Shown here: one piece after another, positions 42,824 through 51,764 of the stretch
How the letters are laid out: each line of letters starts with the position of its first letter
How positions within the stretch are numbered: position 1 is the first letter of the stretch
DNA from: Noviherbaspirillum humi
Lineage (GTDB): Bacteria; Pseudomonadota; Gammaproteobacteria; Burkholderiales; Burkholderiaceae_D
Assembly (NCBI RefSeq): GCF_900188095.1
Contig: NZ_FZOT01000019.1
Location: forward strand, 1-64,000
Direction of reading: 5' to 3'
DNA: 64,000 nt
Notes under the pieces: model-generated
Told to the model about the DNA's origin: nothing
Databases searched by the model: none
The model's input: only the letters and a program-made list of their open reading frames with translations
Translations under genes and position numbers: made by a program

Positions 42824-43480
42824 TTAGCGGCTGCCGGAACCGGAGCTGCTCGACGAGGAAGGCGTCGAAGAGCTGGAAGACGACGGGCTCGTCGAACTGC
42901 TGCTGCCCGACGAAGATGGCGTGGTCGAGCTCGACGACGGGCTGGTGGAGGTGGAGCTGCCCGAGGATCCCGAGCTGCCGGAGGACGACGTATCGGCGCT
43001 GGAGCCGGTCGACGAGCTGCCGCTGCTGTAGGTCGGCGGCGGCGGAACGCTTAACCCCGATCCGCCGGACGTGGTATCCATGCTGGAGCCGCTGCTTGTG
43101 CCGCCGCTGCTGGAACCGCCCGACGTGCTTCCCGACGTGCCGCTGGAGCTGCCGCTCGACCCCGCGCCGCTGCTGGTATCCGAGCTGCCGGAGCTCGATC
43201 CGCCGCCCATCGAACCGGAGCTGCTCGGGCTGGAGCTCATGCTCGAAGAACCGGAGCCGGAGCTGCCCGAGCTTCCTGAACTGCCGGAGCTGGATGGCGC
43301 AGTGGTCGTCGTCGTGGTCGTGGTAGTGCTGGCGGCGCCGCTCGATGGCGAGCTGCTGCCGGACGATGACGCAGCCGCGGCCGGGTCGTTGCTGGTGGTC
43401 GTGGTGGTGGTGGACTGCGCAAAGGTTGCAGCTGCGGTACCTAACAGCGAAATGAAAACAGCAAGAGGCAACTTCTTCAT
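42824..43480 (-). CDS. Exported Ser/Gly/Thr-rich low-complexity protein
   Basis: A 218-residue protein. The signal peptide (MKKLPLAVFISLLGTAAATFA) is cleaved near residue 21. The rest is almost entirely Ser, Gly and Thr, with two Thr runs (TTTTTT and a run of nine), a single Pro-rich break PPPPTYSS, and SGSS-type repeats to the C-terminus. No fold or catalytic motif exists; the chain is probably disordered and may serve as a surface, matrix or periplasmic filler protein. ATG 43480 follows AAGGAGCG closely. The repetitive DNA makes replication slippage and length variation between strains likely. Confidence 0.75.
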   Translation of the reverse strand: MKKLPLAVFISLLGTAAATFAQSTTTTTTSNDPAAAASSSGSSSPSSGAASTTTTTTTTTAPSSSGSSGSSGSSGSGSSSMSSSPSSSGSMGGGSSSGSSDTSSGAGSSGSSSGTSGSTSGGSSSGGTSSGSSMDTTSGGSGLSVPPPPTYSSGSSSTGSSADTSSSGSSGSSGSSTSTSPSSSSTTPSSSGSSSSTSPSSSSSSTPSSSSSSGSGSR

Positions 43481-43815
43481 GATCGCTCCTTGTTTCTCTG
43501 GATGTGGCGGATAGCCGGTCATTGGATGTGAGGATGCGAGCGTGTTGGAAACCCGTGCAAGAACGGCCGTGGATGCCATCCACGCCGCGCGGCGCGCTGG
43601 TGCCGTCCGGCCCGTACCAGCACGGCGTCCGACGCCTGCGCGCATGAAGGCAAACCTGCTGGGTTCATGACCCGCTCTGGAGTTAGACGCGCTCCGCTTG
43701 ATAGGTTCTCAACTTTCCCCTCTTCAAGAAAAGGAAACGCCCGGCATTCGCAAGGGCTGCGAATGCCGGGCGCGATGGCTGCCATGGCTTTTCGCCAGGC
43801 GATACGAGCCGATCT
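43481..43815. other. Intergenic region with a strong minus-strand terminator
   Basis: No gene seen. At 43738-43772 a perfect 15-bp stem (CGCCCGGCATTCGCA with its complement, 5-base loop) is followed on the minus strand by TTTCCTTTTCTT; it should terminate the lipoprotein gene at 43816-44103. The rest holds the promoter of the Ser-rich gene, not recognised. Confidence 0.75.
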
Positions 43816-44103
43816 TTACCAGCGATGATGGTGGCCGCCCCATCCGCGACCGCCCCGGTAACCGAAATTGAAGCGGAAAGAGACAGGCGGCTCGACATAG
43901 ACCGGAGCAGGACGAACATAAACCGGCGCAGGCTGGACGTATACCGGGGCAGGCTGCGCATAGACCGGAGCCGGCTGGGTATACACCGGCGCATCGCGGT
44001 ATATCACCGGTCCGCTCGCCACCGGCGGCGGACTGTAGACCGCGCAGCCGCCAAGCAGGCTGGCGAGAACGAGAGGGACGAGCGTGAGGATACGGGTCTT
44101 CAT
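43816..44103 (-). CDS. Repeat lipoprotein rich in Pro, Val and Tyr
   Basis: A 95-residue predicted lipoprotein: signal MKTRILTLVPLVLASLLGGCAV with lipobox LGGC (Cys near 20). The mature part has five near-identical units of the form (Q/R)PAPVY(V/A/T), residues about 37-70. A Gly/His/Trp tail follows (GYRGGRGWGGHHHRW) that might bind metal. AAGGA lies upstream of ATG 44103. Small lipoproteins with PAPVYV-type repeats are common in Burkholderiales and are presumed outer-membrane associated; the role is unknown. Confidence 0.75.
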   Translation of the reverse strand: MKTRILTLVPLVLASLLGGCAVYSPPPVASGPVIYRDAPVYTQPAPVYAQPAPVYVQPAPVYVRPAPVYVEPPVSFRFNFGYRGGRGWGGHHHRW

Positions 44104-44545
44104 GATGGTTTTCCTTTGTGACCAGTATAGGAAAACGGCGCAAAACAAAATCGGATATTGCCGTTTATTACAGCTGATACATGGCGCTACATTCCTCCTG
44201 GCCAGTCTCTAACGCGTTGGCACCCTAGCCGGACGACAGGATGCATCGAAATCAGACAATAACACTTGAATCCGAAACTAACCGCAGGCCGTCGGCGATC
44301 GCCGCGGTGGCTGGTTGCGCTGCGCGCTTGTGCTGACGCAAAGAGTCGGCTATTCGGTCATGGGTGCTTGTCAGCGTTCTCCCTTCGCGAATCGATGCAG
44401 CCTCGGCCGACTCGCCTACCTTCGCTGCATGATCCGCCACAGCCATTTTCGGCGCAAACAAAACGTCGCTCGCAGTTAGTATGTTTCATCGCGATGCCGG
44501 CCTCCTTATAATGCCAGTCTGCCTCACTCCTTAACGGCCATCATC
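44104..44545. other. Intergenic region between lipoprotein gene and ghrA
   Basis: About 440 bases without a supported gene. A 64-codon frame on the minus strand (44445-44252, MAVADHAAKVGESAEAA) lacks a ribosome site and known relatives. Promoters of both divergent neighbours should lie here; none is clear. Confidence 0.5.
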
Positions 44546-45499
44546 ATGCGCATCCTTTTCCATCTCCCCGGCGACGATGCCGACGCCTGGTTGCATGACC
44601 TGAAAGCCGCCTGTCCCGAAGCGGAAATCCGGCAATGGACGCCGGGCGACGCACGGCCGGCCGACTACCTGCTGGCATGGAAGCCGCCGGCCGAGCTGCT
44701 GCGCGGACGCACCGGGCTGAAGGCGGTGTTCAATCTGGGGGCCGGCGTGGATGCCTTGCTCGACCTGCTGCGCCGGGAGCCGCAGCTGCTCCCGGCATCG
44801 GTCCCGATCATCAAGCTGGACGATGCCGGCATGGGAAGGCAGATGGTGGAATACGTCATGCAGGCGGTGCTGCGCCATTTCCGCCGCGTCGACGACTATG
44901 AAGCGCTGCAGCGGCAGGGCATATGGCGCCCCTTGCCGCCGCGCCGACATGCCGAACACCCGATAGGCGTGATGGGCAGCGGCGCCCTGGGCGCGCAGGT
45001 GATTGCGGCCCTGGGCGCGGCCGGCTTTCCGGTGCGGGCCTGGAGCCGCCATCCGAAGCCGCTTGATGCCAGCGCAGCCGACGCCGCCCGCTTCGCGGGC
45101 AAGGACGCCTTGCCCGCGTTCCTGAACGGCCTGCAGCAACTGGTCAACATGCTGCCGCTGACGCCGGAAACCGGGAACATCCTCGACCGCGCCTGCTTCG
45201 ACCGGCTGGCCGCCGGCGCCCATCTCGTCAACGTCGCCCGCGGCGCACACCTGGTGGAAGCGGACCTGCTCGATGCGCTGGCCAGCGGCCGGATCGCCGC
45301 CGCCACGCTCGACGTGTTCCGGCAGGAGCCGTTGCCGGCGGATCACCCGTTCTGGCGCCACCCGCGCATCCGCATCACGCCCCATGTCTCGGCCCTCACC
45401 GAACGCGGCGCCAGCATTGTGCAGATCGTGTCGCGCCTTCATGCCATGGAACGGGGCGAAACGGCGGCAGGCGCCATCGATCGGGAACGCGGCTACTGA
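44546..45499 (+). CDS. ghrA: Glyoxylate/hydroxypyruvate reductase A
   Basis: A 317-residue NAD(P)H-dependent 2-hydroxyacid dehydrogenase reducing glyoxylate to glycolate and hydroxypyruvate to glycerate. The cofactor loop is GVMGSGALGAQV (near 141-152), substrate and catalytic residues include VNVARGAHLVEADLL (near 230-244, with Arg), the Glu in FRQEPLPADHPFW and the His in ITPHVSAL. The LLAWKPP and FNLGAGVDAL segments near the N-terminus are typical of the GhrA branch. It is a single-gene unit; the next gene starts about 250 bases later. Confidence 0.9.
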   Translation: MRILFHLPGDDADAWLHDLKAACPEAEIRQWTPGDARPADYLLAWKPPAELLRGRTGLKAVFNLGAGVDALLDLLRREPQLLPASVPIIKLDDAGMGRQMVEYVMQAVLRHFRRVDDYEALQRQGIWRPLPPRRHAEHPIGVMGSGALGAQVIAALGAAGFPVRAWSRHPKPLDASAADAARFAGKDALPAFLNGLQQLVNMLPLTPETGNILDRACFDRLAAGAHLVNVARGAHLVEADLLDALASGRIAAATLDVFRQEPLPADHPFWRHPRIRITPHVSALTERGASIVQIVSRLHAMERGETAAGAIDRERGY

Positions 45500-45750
45500 T
45501 CGCCCAATAATTGCCACGGCTTGCCGGTTATTTCCGGAAGGAAGTGACGCATGCTTTCTGCGCATGCAATAATCAGGCTTCCCTTCCTTCCTGCAGCACT
45601 TATGGAATTCCGTCCTGCCGAAGCGGTGTACCCGATGCTTTCCCGTGGTCAGCAGGCTTGCCCCATCCCGATGATGCCCACCGGCTGCCTGCCCGGCCCG
45701 GGAAGCCGGCGGCGGGAAGCATGCGGCTCCGCCGTGCCGAGGGGCCGCAG

Positions 45751-47676
45751 ATGAAAGGATTGCCTCACCCGGCGCTGTTCTCCTTTCTCGGACGGGATGC
45801 GCGGCTGCGGCGCATGGTGGCTTACTGGGCCGCCACTGCCGGCCTCTACCTGCTGAGCCTGGCGCTGATGTGGCTGGCCGTGTGGCGGGGCGACATTGCG
45901 CGGGATGCGGCGGGCTGGCTCAGCCTGGCCATGGTGTCCGGCCTTGCGCTGTTTTATGTCCTGGTGCGCGCCAGCTCCCGCCTGCGCCTGACGCCGGCGC
46001 AGCTGGCGCTGGCGCAGGGCTGCTATGCCATTGCCTGCATTGTCGGCGCCTATGCCATTGCCGGGCCGATGCGCGGCGCCACCCTTGGCATTCTGGTGCT
46101 GGTGATGGTGTTCTGCGCCTTCAGCCTGACGCCGCGCCGCTCGCATCAACTGGGCCTGTTCGCCACCTGCCTGCTCGGCGCGGCCATCGTCGCCATGCGC
46201 ATGATGGCCGCCCAGCCTTTTCCATGGCTGCACGAAGCGGTGCATTTCACGCTGACGGCAAGCTTGATGGGATCGGTTTCCCTCCTCACCGGCCGCTTCA
46301 ACCTGCTGCGCCAGCGCCTGAAGCAGCAAAAGGACGAGCTCGGCCACGCCCTGTCGCGCATCCAGCTGCTCGCCACCCGCGATGAACTGACCCAGCTCGC
46401 CAACCGGCGCTACATGAGCGAGCTGCTCGAATCGGAAGACAGACGCCAGGACCGGGATGGGCAGTCGGTCTGCCTGGCCCTGCTCGACATCGACCTGTTC
46501 AAGCAGATCAACGACACCTACGGCCACGCCGTCGGCGACGAAGTCCTGCACAACTTCGCCCGCGAAGCCGAATCGGCGCTGCGCGCCACCGACGTGCTGG
46601 CGCGCTGGGGCGGCGAGGAATTCCTGCTGCTGCTGCGCAGCGCCGACCTGTCGCTGGCGGTGACGGTGTTGGAGCGCATGCAGAAGCACATCGCCTCCAG
46701 CACGCTCTGCGCCAGCGTCGCCGGCCTGCGCGTCACCTTTTCCGCCGGCATCACGGCGCTGGCCTCCGGTGAAACCGTGGCCGCCGGCGTCAAGCGCGCC
46801 GACCGGGCCATGCTGCATGCGAAGTCATCCGGCCGCAATGCGCTGCGCATCTTCGATCCCAGCCTGCAAGCGGAGCTCACCGCCCGCGCCGCCCTGGAAA
46901 GCGATCTGCGCCAGGCATTGCGGCTGGACCAGTTCATTCTCCACTACCAGCCGCAGGTCGACCAGGATGGCCGGGTGGTGGGCGCCGAAGCGCTGGTACG
47001 CTGGCAGCATCCGGCGCGCGGCTTGCTGGCGCCGCTCGAATTCATCCCGCTGGCCGAGGAAACCGGCCTCATCGTGCAGCTCGGCGAAATCATCCTGCGC
47101 CAGGCCTGCCGCCAGCTGGCGCAATGGCAGGCCAGTCCGGCAACGGCCGGCCTGAGCCTGGCAGTGAATGTCAGCGCCCGCCAGTTCCGGCATCCGGATT
47201 TCCTGCAACTCGTTTTCGACGCGCTTGCGCAGAACGGGGCCGCGTCCGAAGGTCTGGAACTGGAGCTGACCGAAAGCGTGCTGGTGGACGACATCGAGGA
47301 CACCATCGGCAAAATGCGCCGCCTGAAGCAGGAAGGCGTGCGCTTCTCGCTGGACGACTTCGGCACCGGCTATTCATCGCTGGCCTACCTGAAGCGGCTG
47401 CCGCTCGACCAGCTGAAGATCGACCGCTCCTTCGTGCGCGACATCCTCGACGATGGCAACGATGCCATCATCGCCCGCAGCATCATCGCGCTCGGCCGCA
47501 ACCTCGGGCTGGCGGTGATCGCGGAAGGCGTGGAAGCGCCGGAGCAGAAAGCCTTCCTGGAAACCATGGGCTGCGGCCGATTCCAGGGCTATCTCTTCGG
47601 CCGGCCGGCGCCGGCCGACGCGTTTGCCGCCCTGCTGCAGCCCAAGCCCGCGTCCGCTCCGTCCGCCATCGGTTGA
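45751..47676 (+). CDS. Membrane GGDEF-EAL protein (c-di-GMP synthesis/breakdown)
   Basis: A 641-residue cyclic-di-GMP enzyme. The N-terminal ~190 residues hold about six membrane spans with no named sensory domain. A short coiled coil follows (LKQQKDELGHALSRIQLL). The GGDEF domain (about 210-365) has the intact active site RWGGEEF and DIDLFKQINDTYGHAVGDE. The EAL domain (about 385-630) has EALVRWQHP, NVSARQF, ELTES, DDFGTGYSS, KIDRSFV and EGVE, so phosphodiesterase activity is also possible. No RxxD inhibitory site was seen before GGEEF. I chose ATG 45751 (GAGG upstream); 45721 is a close alternative. It is followed by the TRAP operon. Confidence 0.88.
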   Translation: MKGLPHPALFSFLGRDARLRRMVAYWAATAGLYLLSLALMWLAVWRGDIARDAAGWLSLAMVSGLALFYVLVRASSRLRLTPAQLALAQGCYAIACIVGAYAIAGPMRGATLGILVLVMVFCAFSLTPRRSHQLGLFATCLLGAAIVAMRMMAAQPFPWLHEAVHFTLTASLMGSVSLLTGRFNLLRQRLKQQKDELGHALSRIQLLATRDELTQLANRRYMSELLESEDRRQDRDGQSVCLALLDIDLFKQINDTYGHAVGDEVLHNFAREAESALRATDVLARWGGEEFLLLLRSADLSLAVTVLERMQKHIASSTLCASVAGLRVTFSAGITALASGETVAAGVKRADRAMLHAKSSGRNALRIFDPSLQAELTARAALESDLRQALRLDQFILHYQPQVDQDGRVVGAEALVRWQHPARGLLAPLEFIPLAEETGLIVQLGEIILRQACRQLAQWQASPATAGLSLAVNVSARQFRHPDFLQLVFDALAQNGAASEGLELELTESVLVDDIEDTIGKMRRLKQEGVRFSLDDFGTGYSSLAYLKRLPLDQLKIDRSFVRDILDDGNDAIIARSIIALGRNLGLAVIAEGVEAPEQKAFLETMGCGRFQGYLFGRPAPADAFAALLQPKPASAPSAIG

Positions 47677-47771
47677 CGCTTTCCCGGCGCTATTCGCTGC
47701 GCCCGGACTGGAAAATCCCCTCCTCAAGCCGCCCTGCGGCCAGCCGAATCCAACGGCCATACTTGCCGTGG

Positions 47772-47819
47772 TGCATTGCAACTTGACAATCTGCATGGAC
47801 AGTTCATTCTTGCAATGCA
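47772..47819. promoter_or_regulatory. Operator-like inverted repeat upstream of the TRAP operon
   Basis: TGCATTGCAA (47772-47781) and TTGCAATGCA (47810-47819) are perfect inverted copies. Between them TTGACA (47783-47788) could be a -35 element; a good -10 was not found. The 38-bp repeat offset would bring two protein dimers to the same face of DNA roughly 3.5 turns apart. The site ends 82 bases before the dctP start. Confidence 0.55.
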
Positions 47820-47901
47820 TTAAACCAAAAGACGGAATGAAGTAAGGGAACACTGTAGAGCCATTTTCTTTGATGCATCCGACAAAAAGAGGAGACTGAA
47901 C

Positions 47902-49038
47902 ATGAAGAAAAGCGTCAAGGCAGCAGACCAGACATCCGGCAACCGCCGCCGCTTTCTCGGCAAGGCGGCTGCCGGCACCGCAACCGCAATCGCCTTCCCG
48001 ATGGTGGCGAAGGCACAGACCCCCACCCAGTTCCGCTTCCAGAGCACCTGGCCCTCCAAGGACATCTTCCACGAATACGCTCTCGACTTTGCCAAGAAGG
48101 TCAACGACATGACCGGCGGCGAGCTCAAGATCGACGTGCTGCCGGCCGGCGCCGTGGTGCCCGCCTTCGGCCTGCTCGACGCCGTTTCCAAGGGCACGCT
48201 GGACGGCGGCCATGGCGTGATGGGCTACAACTACGGCAAGCAGGCGGCCATCGCCCTGTGGACTTCCGGCCCGGCCTACGGCATGGATGCCAACATGGTA
48301 CTGGCCTGGCACAAGTACGGCGGCGGCAAGGAACTGCTGGCCAAGCTGTACGACTCCATCGGCGCCAATGTCGTCACCTTCCTCACCGGTCCGATGCCGA
48401 GCCAGCCGCTCGGCTGGTTCAAGAAGCCGATCACGAAGAAGGAAGACTTCAAGGGCCTGAAATACCGCACCAACGGCCTCGCCATCGACCTCTTCACCGC
48501 CATGGGCGCGGCGGTGAATGCGCTGCCCGGCGGCGAGATCGTGCCGGCGCTGGACCGCGGCCTGCTCGACGGCGCCGAATTCAACAATGCCACCTCCGAC
48601 CGGGTGCTCGGCTTCCCCGACGTGTCCAAGGTCTGCATGCTGCAGAGCTTCCACCAGAGCGCCGAACAGTTCGAGATCAGCTTCAACAAGAACAAGTACA
48701 ACGCCCTGCCCGCCAAGCTCAAGGCCATCATCGATAATGCGGTGGAGGCCTCATCGGCCGACATGTCGTGGAAGGCGGTCGACCGCTACTCCACCGACTA
48801 TCGCGAGCTGCAGGCCAAGGATAAGGTCAAGTTCTACAAGACCCCCGACTCGCTGCTGCAGGAACAGATCAAGATCTGGGATGAGGTAGTGGCGAAGAAG
48901 CGCGAGGGCAATCCGCTGTTCCAGGAAGTCGAGAAGTCGATGCGTGCCTTCGCCGAGCGCGCGGTGAAGTGGGACATGGATACCAACAATCCGCGCCGCA
49001 TGGCCTACAACCACTACTTCGCCAAGAAAACTTCCTAA
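47902..49038 (+). CDS. dctP: TRAP transporter substrate-binding protein (DctP family, Tat signal)
   Basis: A 378-residue periplasmic binding protein. A twin-arginine signal (NRRRFLGKAAAGTATAIAFP) is near residues 14-33, cleaved after AKA. The fold is the DctP family: RFQSTWPSKDIFHEYALDFAKKV, then GGELKIDVLPAGAVVP, and LKYRTNGLAIDLFTAMGAAV. This branch resembles TakP/2-oxoacid and monocarboxylate binders. It works with the small and large permeases encoded next. A hairpin in the gap after the gene may set the higher level of this subunit. GAGGAGA lies close to the ATG. Confidence 0.9.
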   Translation: MKKSVKAADQTSGNRRRFLGKAAAGTATAIAFPMVAKAQTPTQFRFQSTWPSKDIFHEYALDFAKKVNDMTGGELKIDVLPAGAVVPAFGLLDAVSKGTLDGGHGVMGYNYGKQAAIALWTSGPAYGMDANMVLAWHKYGGGKELLAKLYDSIGANVVTFLTGPMPSQPLGWFKKPITKKEDFKGLKYRTNGLAIDLFTAMGAAVNALPGGEIVPALDRGLLDGAEFNNATSDRVLGFPDVSKVCMLQSFHQSAEQFEISFNKNKYNALPAKLKAIIDNAVEASSADMSWKAVDRYSTDYRELQAKDKVKFYKTPDSLLQEQIKIWDEVVAKKREGNPLFQEVEKSMRAFAERAVKWDMDTNNPRRMAYNHYFAKKTS

Positions 49039-49065
49039 CCCCCGCTGGCTGGAAGCTCGAACCGC

Positions 49066-49091
49066 CCGCGGCAGCGCATGCGCTGCCGCGG
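49066..49091. repeat. 26-bp palindrome between dctP and dctQ
   Basis: CCGCGGCAGCGCA and its exact complement form a continuous palindrome, a strong hairpin without a T-run. In TRAP operons such a stem after the binding-protein gene can stabilise its mRNA and lower permease expression. Confidence 0.7.
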
Positions 49092-49181
49092 CGGCGATTA
49101 CGCCAGCAATAGACGCCGCGGCTCGGCCTTGGCTCCGGCTCGGCTGCGCCGTCTTTGCGAAGAAAGATCAGGTGAACAAGA

Positions 49182-49847
49182 ATGAGCGTAAAGTCGCTGT
49201 TAACCGCCGCTGACCGGATCAGTACCTGGGTCGGCAAGGCGGCGTCATGGCTGATGGTGGTCCTGATGATCGTCATCTGCGTCGAAGTATTCAAACGCTA
49301 TTTCCTCAACGCGCCGACGTCATGGATCTTCGACGTCAGCAACATCATTTATGGAACGGCCTTCATGCTGGCCGGGGCCTATGCCATGGCCCAGGACGGC
49401 CATGTGCGCGGCGATTTTTTCTACGCCAACATGAAGCCGAGAACCCAGGCCGCCCTGGACCTGGTGCTTTACGTGCTGCTTTTCATCCCCGGCATCCTGG
49501 CCCTGATGTACGCAGGCTATGACTATGCGCGCGACTCCTGGCGCATTCTCGAACATTCCACCACCAGCTCCGACGGCCCGCCCGTCTATCACTTCAAGAC
49601 GGTGATTCCGGTGGCGGGCGCGCTGATGATGCTGCAGGGCATAGCCGAAATGATCCGCTGCGTGGTATGCCTGAAGACCGGCGAATGGCCGGCCCGTCTC
49701 AAGGACGCCGAGGAAATCGACGTCATCGAACAGCAGCTCGCCAACAGCGCCTATGTCGACGAAGAGGACAGAAAATTGGCGATAGAACGGGCACATTCAA
49801 TCGAAAGCGAAGCCAAGCTTCGCGGAACCGCGGAAGGAGAACGTTGA
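49182..49847 (+). CDS. dctQ: TRAP transporter small permease subunit
   Basis: A 221-residue membrane protein of the DctQ family with four hydrophobic segments (near 20-42, 55-75, 95-115 and 140-160). The cytoplasmic motif NIIYGTAFMLAGAYAMAQDGHVRGDFFY (about 50-77) contains the family's conserved R-x-D core. The C-terminal ~45 residues form an extended charged tail. It forms the permease complex with the next gene, whose ATG overlaps its stop by one base (TGATG). Confidence 0.87.
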   Translation: MSVKSLLTAADRISTWVGKAASWLMVVLMIVICVEVFKRYFLNAPTSWIFDVSNIIYGTAFMLAGAYAMAQDGHVRGDFFYANMKPRTQAALDLVLYVLLFIPGILALMYAGYDYARDSWRILEHSTTSSDGPPVYHFKTVIPVAGALMMLQGIAEMIRCVVCLKTGEWPARLKDAEEIDVIEQQLANSAYVDEEDRKLAIERAHSIESEAKLRGTAEGER

Positions 49848-51703
49848 TGAGCGAACCCGCACTCGGCCTGCTGATGCTGGTGTTGATCATCGGCTTCATC
49901 CTGATGGGCTTTCCCACGGCATTCACCCTGATGGGCCTGGGCACCGCCTTCGGCTTCTACACTTTCTACGACCCGGCGCAGTCCTGGATCGACAACAAGG
50001 TATTCGACCTGATGGTCCAGCGTACTTACGGCGCCATGACCAACGACGTGCTGATATCGATTCCGCTGTTCGTGCTGATGGGCTATGTGATGGAACGCGG
50101 CGCGCTGGTGGACAAGATGTTCTACAGCTTCCAGTTCGCTTTCCGCCGATTGCCGGCTTCGCTGGCGGTGGCATCCCTGATCGTATGCACCATCTGGGGC
50201 ATCGCCAGCGGCCTGGTGGGAGCGGTGGTGGTGCTGATGGGCGTGATTGCCTTCAATCCGATGCTCAAGGCCGGCTATGACACCCGCCTGGCGGCAGGCG
50301 TCATCACCGCCGGCGGCACGCTCGGCATCCTGATCCCGCCCTCGGTGATGATCATCGTCTACGCAGCCGTGGCCGGCCAGTCGGTGGTCAAGCTCTACGC
50401 CGCCGCCATGTTCCCGGGCTTCTTCCTGGCGCTGCTCTACCTGGTGTACATCATCGGCTGGGCCATCATCAATCCCAGGATCGCGCCGCGCCTGCCGGTT
50501 GAGAAAACGCATATCCCGGTGCCAGCCTGGGTGCCCCGGCTGCAAGCGTCCTACTCGAAGAAACTGCTGCCGGCCTTGGTGGGCGCCACGCTGTTGCCGC
50601 GCAAGGCGCTCGCCCTCAGCGCCGATGGCGTCCAGCTCAGCTATAACCTGATCTTGCGGAACCTCGCTACCGCGCTGGTGCCGCTGGCGCTGGTGGCGGC
50701 CACCCTCGGCTCGACCTGGTGGTATGTGGTGGTGCGCCCCGCCGCCGATGCGCCGCCTCCGCCGCCCGCAGCCGTCACCCAGCCGCGGGAGGAAGCCAAG
50801 CCCCAGGCCGATGACGTGCCGCAGGCGCTGGAAATCGATCAGGCCAGCCCGTCGCAAGAGATCAGCAGCGAATCCGACGGCCCGATACAGATGGGTTCGC
50901 TGGAAGAGCCTTCCAAGGAGGAAACCCAGGCGGCCGGCCCGAGCAGCGATTTCTACAAGTATTTTGCGTTGACCTGCGGCTTGCTGGCGCTGCTGCTCAT
51001 CTACTACTACTGGGTGATGGAAGCGGAGCAGTTCGAGTTGCTGAAGCTGCTGGTGTCGTCCACGCTGCCGCTCGGCATCCTGACCTTGCTGGTGCTGGGC
51101 GTGATCTTGTTCGGCATCACCACCGCCACCGAATCCGCCGCGGTGGGTGCCGCCGGCGCCTTCCTGCTCGCCTGGCAGGCGAGGACGCTGACATGGAAGA
51201 AGACCAAGGAAGCGGTGTTCCTGACTTCCAAGACCACCGCCATGGTGTGCTGGCTGTTCGTCGGATCGGCCATCTTCTCGGCGGTGTTCGCCATCCTCGG
51301 CGGCCAGGCGCTGGTGGAAAAGTGGGTGCTCTCGCTGGATCTGACGCCGCTGCAGTTCATGCTGCTGTCGCAGGCGATCATCTTCCTGCTCGGCTGGCCG
51401 CTGGAATGGACCGAGATCATCGTGATCTTCGTGCCGATCTTCCTGCCGCTGCTGAAGCACTTCAACATCGACCCGATCCTGTGGGGCACGCTGGTGTTCG
51501 TCAACCTGCAGGCCGCCTTCCTCTCGCCGCCGGTCGCCATGTCGGCCTTCTACCTGAAGGGCGTGGCGCCATCGCATGTCACCATCAACCAGATCTTCGC
51601 CGGCATGATGCCCTACATGCTGATCGTGATCGTGTGCATGGTGCTCATGTACCTGTGGCCGGGACTGACGCTGTGGCTGCCGAACTACCTGTACGGCGGT
51701 TGA
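49847..51703 (+). CDS. dctM: TRAP transporter large permease subunit with extra central region
   Basis: A 618-residue transport subunit, larger than the usual ~425-residue DctM. The ends match the family: FPTAFTLMGLGTAFGFYTF, AGGTLGILIPPSVMIIVYA (near 160-178), FGITTATESAAVGAAGAF (near 420-437) and SPPVAMSAFYLKGV near 560. Between them (about 215-395) lies an insertion with two extra hydrophobic segments around a Pro/Glu/Ser-rich hydrophilic stretch (ADAPPPPPAAVTQP and later EEPSKEETQ). Similar long forms exist in some TRAP systems of TakP-like branch. Function is solute:sodium or proton symport through the inner membrane. Confidence 0.85.
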   Translation: MSEPALGLLMLVLIIGFILMGFPTAFTLMGLGTAFGFYTFYDPAQSWIDNKVFDLMVQRTYGAMTNDVLISIPLFVLMGYVMERGALVDKMFYSFQFAFRRLPASLAVASLIVCTIWGIASGLVGAVVVLMGVIAFNPMLKAGYDTRLAAGVITAGGTLGILIPPSVMIIVYAAVAGQSVVKLYAAAMFPGFFLALLYLVYIIGWAIINPRIAPRLPVEKTHIPVPAWVPRLQASYSKKLLPALVGATLLPRKALALSADGVQLSYNLILRNLATALVPLALVAATLGSTWWYVVVRPAADAPPPPPAAVTQPREEAKPQADDVPQALEIDQASPSQEISSESDGPIQMGSLEEPSKEETQAAGPSSDFYKYFALTCGLLALLLIYYYWVMEAEQFELLKLLVSSTLPLGILTLLVLGVILFGITTATESAAVGAAGAFLLAWQARTLTWKKTKEAVFLTSKTTAMVCWLFVGSAIFSAVFAILGGQALVEKWVLSLDLTPLQFMLLSQAIIFLLGWPLEWTEIIVIFVPIFLPLLKHFNIDPILWGTLVFVNLQAAFLSPPVAMSAFYLKGVAPSHVTINQIFAGMMPYMLIVIVCMVLMYLWPGLTLWLPNYLYGG

Positions 51704-51723
51704 GCTTGAAGGGATGTTGAAAC

Positions 51724-51756
51724 CGCCCGGACCGCAGTGAAACAACGGTCCGGGCG
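51724..51756. terminator. Hairpin between convergent dctM and MBL genes
   Basis: CGCCCGGACCG (51724-51734) pairs perfectly with CGGTCCGGGCG (51746-51756) around an 11-base loop. It lies between two converging genes, so it probably ends both transcripts, though a T-run is lacking. Confidence 0.7.
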
Positions 51757-51764
51757 AAACAGCT

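Noticed and set aside
44252-44461. Minus-strand small frame between lipoprotein gene and ghrA
   Set aside because: No ribosome site, no resemblance, Ala-rich GC shadow.
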